From: Methanobacterium subterraneum
Lineage (GTDB): Archaea > Methanobacteriota > Methanobacteria > Methanobacteriales > Methanobacteriaceae
Direction: 5' to 3'
Length of the DNA: 64,000 bases
Assembly (NCBI RefSeq): GCF_002813695.1
Contig: NZ_CP017768.1
Coordinates: forward strand, 2,218,501-2,282,500
The notes below the pieces were generated by a model that worked only from the letters and a program-made list of their open reading frames with translations, was not told the DNA's origin and searched no databases. Position 1 is the stretch's first letter. The number at the start of each line of letters is the position of its first letter. Positions 63,982 through 64,000 of this stretch are shown piece after piece. The translations under genes and the position numbers were made by a program.

Positions 63982-64000
63982 ATGAGTAGACGAGACAAGA
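63982..64000 (+). CDS. fusA: elongation factor 2, start only
   Basis: The window ends 19 bases into a frame that reads MSRRDK, with GGGTGA six bases upstream. The position after rps7 and this N-terminus fit archaeal EF-2. The remainder lies outside the window. Confidence 0.7.

Overview
The window is chromosomal DNA of a hydrogenotrophic methanogenic archaeon of the order Methanobacteriales, most likely a mesophilic Methanobacterium-type organism. Evidence: genes for coenzyme F420, methanopterin and F430/siroheme precursors; methyl-coenzyme M reductase activation component A2 and a methanogenesis marker protein; a split archaeal RNA polymerase (B''/B', A'/A''); archaetidylserine lipid enzymes; MreB; AT-rich intergenic DNA; TATA-box promoters; and Shine-Dalgarno sites of the GGTGAT/GGAGG kind. 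No insertion sequence, prophage, CRISPR array or rRNA operon was seen.

Layout. 1-9.5 kb: a fused-subunit 2-oxoacid:ferredoxin oxidoreductase pair, exonuclease III, a DUF2769 protein, GatD/GatE for Gln-tRNA, a frameshifted thioredoxin reductase and an endonuclease IV-like TIM barrel. 9.6-13.7 kb: a leftward redox/nitrosative-stress group (ArsR-V4R regulator, small zinc ribbon, cupin, hybrid-cluster protein) with a GTTCTA operator array at the hcp promoter. 13.9-21.7 kb: a CheB-CheR-PAS fusion, two paralogous PAS histidine kinases and an AAA ATPase. 23-31.7 kb: a leftward coenzyme block: hemA, precorrin-2 dehydrogenase, methanogenesis marker 9, AtwA/A2, a Dus-like protein, GTP cyclohydrolase III, cofD, a small protein, cofE and purO. 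31.9-41 kb: an envelope block: ExbD/ExbB, RNase HII, MreB and an orphan protein leftward, then archaetidylserine decarboxylase and synthase, a DUF515-like protein, an exported protein with a sortase-type tail, and a sortase. 41.1-45.7 kb: mptD, then korDABC-sucC, the 2-oxoglutarate end of the incomplete reductive TCA path. 45.8-51.1 kb: a multi-pass membrane protein, a DUF1002 protein, TYW1, a structured 0.84-kb intergenic stretch and a secreted protein joining PG_binding_1 to a Cys-His-Asp transglutaminase-like domain. 51.4-64 kb: tpiA, pgk, five tRNA genes (Thr, Pro, Tyr, Asp, Lys) and the rpoH-B''-B'-A'-A''-L30e-NusA-S12-S7-(EF-2) operon.

How the genes work together. The coenzyme block feeds F420 (ArfA, CofD, CofE), F430/siroheme (HemA, precorrin-2 dehydrogenase) and methyl-coenzyme M reductase activation (A2, marker 9), while MptD serves methanopterin. 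KorDABC and SucC interconvert succinate, succinyl-CoA and 2-oxoglutarate. MreB, lipid headgroup enzymes, the sortase pair and the Cys-peptidase-like protein suggest local clustering of surface-building functions in a pseudomurein cell.

The most notable points are: a sortase next to its likely substrate; a compact secreted protein that may act on pseudomurein; a TATA-overlapping palindrome and box array at hcp; a one-base frameshift in trxB; and three genes in which the Shine-Dalgarno-spaced initiator appears to be AUU or AUC rather than AUG/GUG/UUG. All functional statements come from reading motifs and remembered family knowledge; no searches were run.
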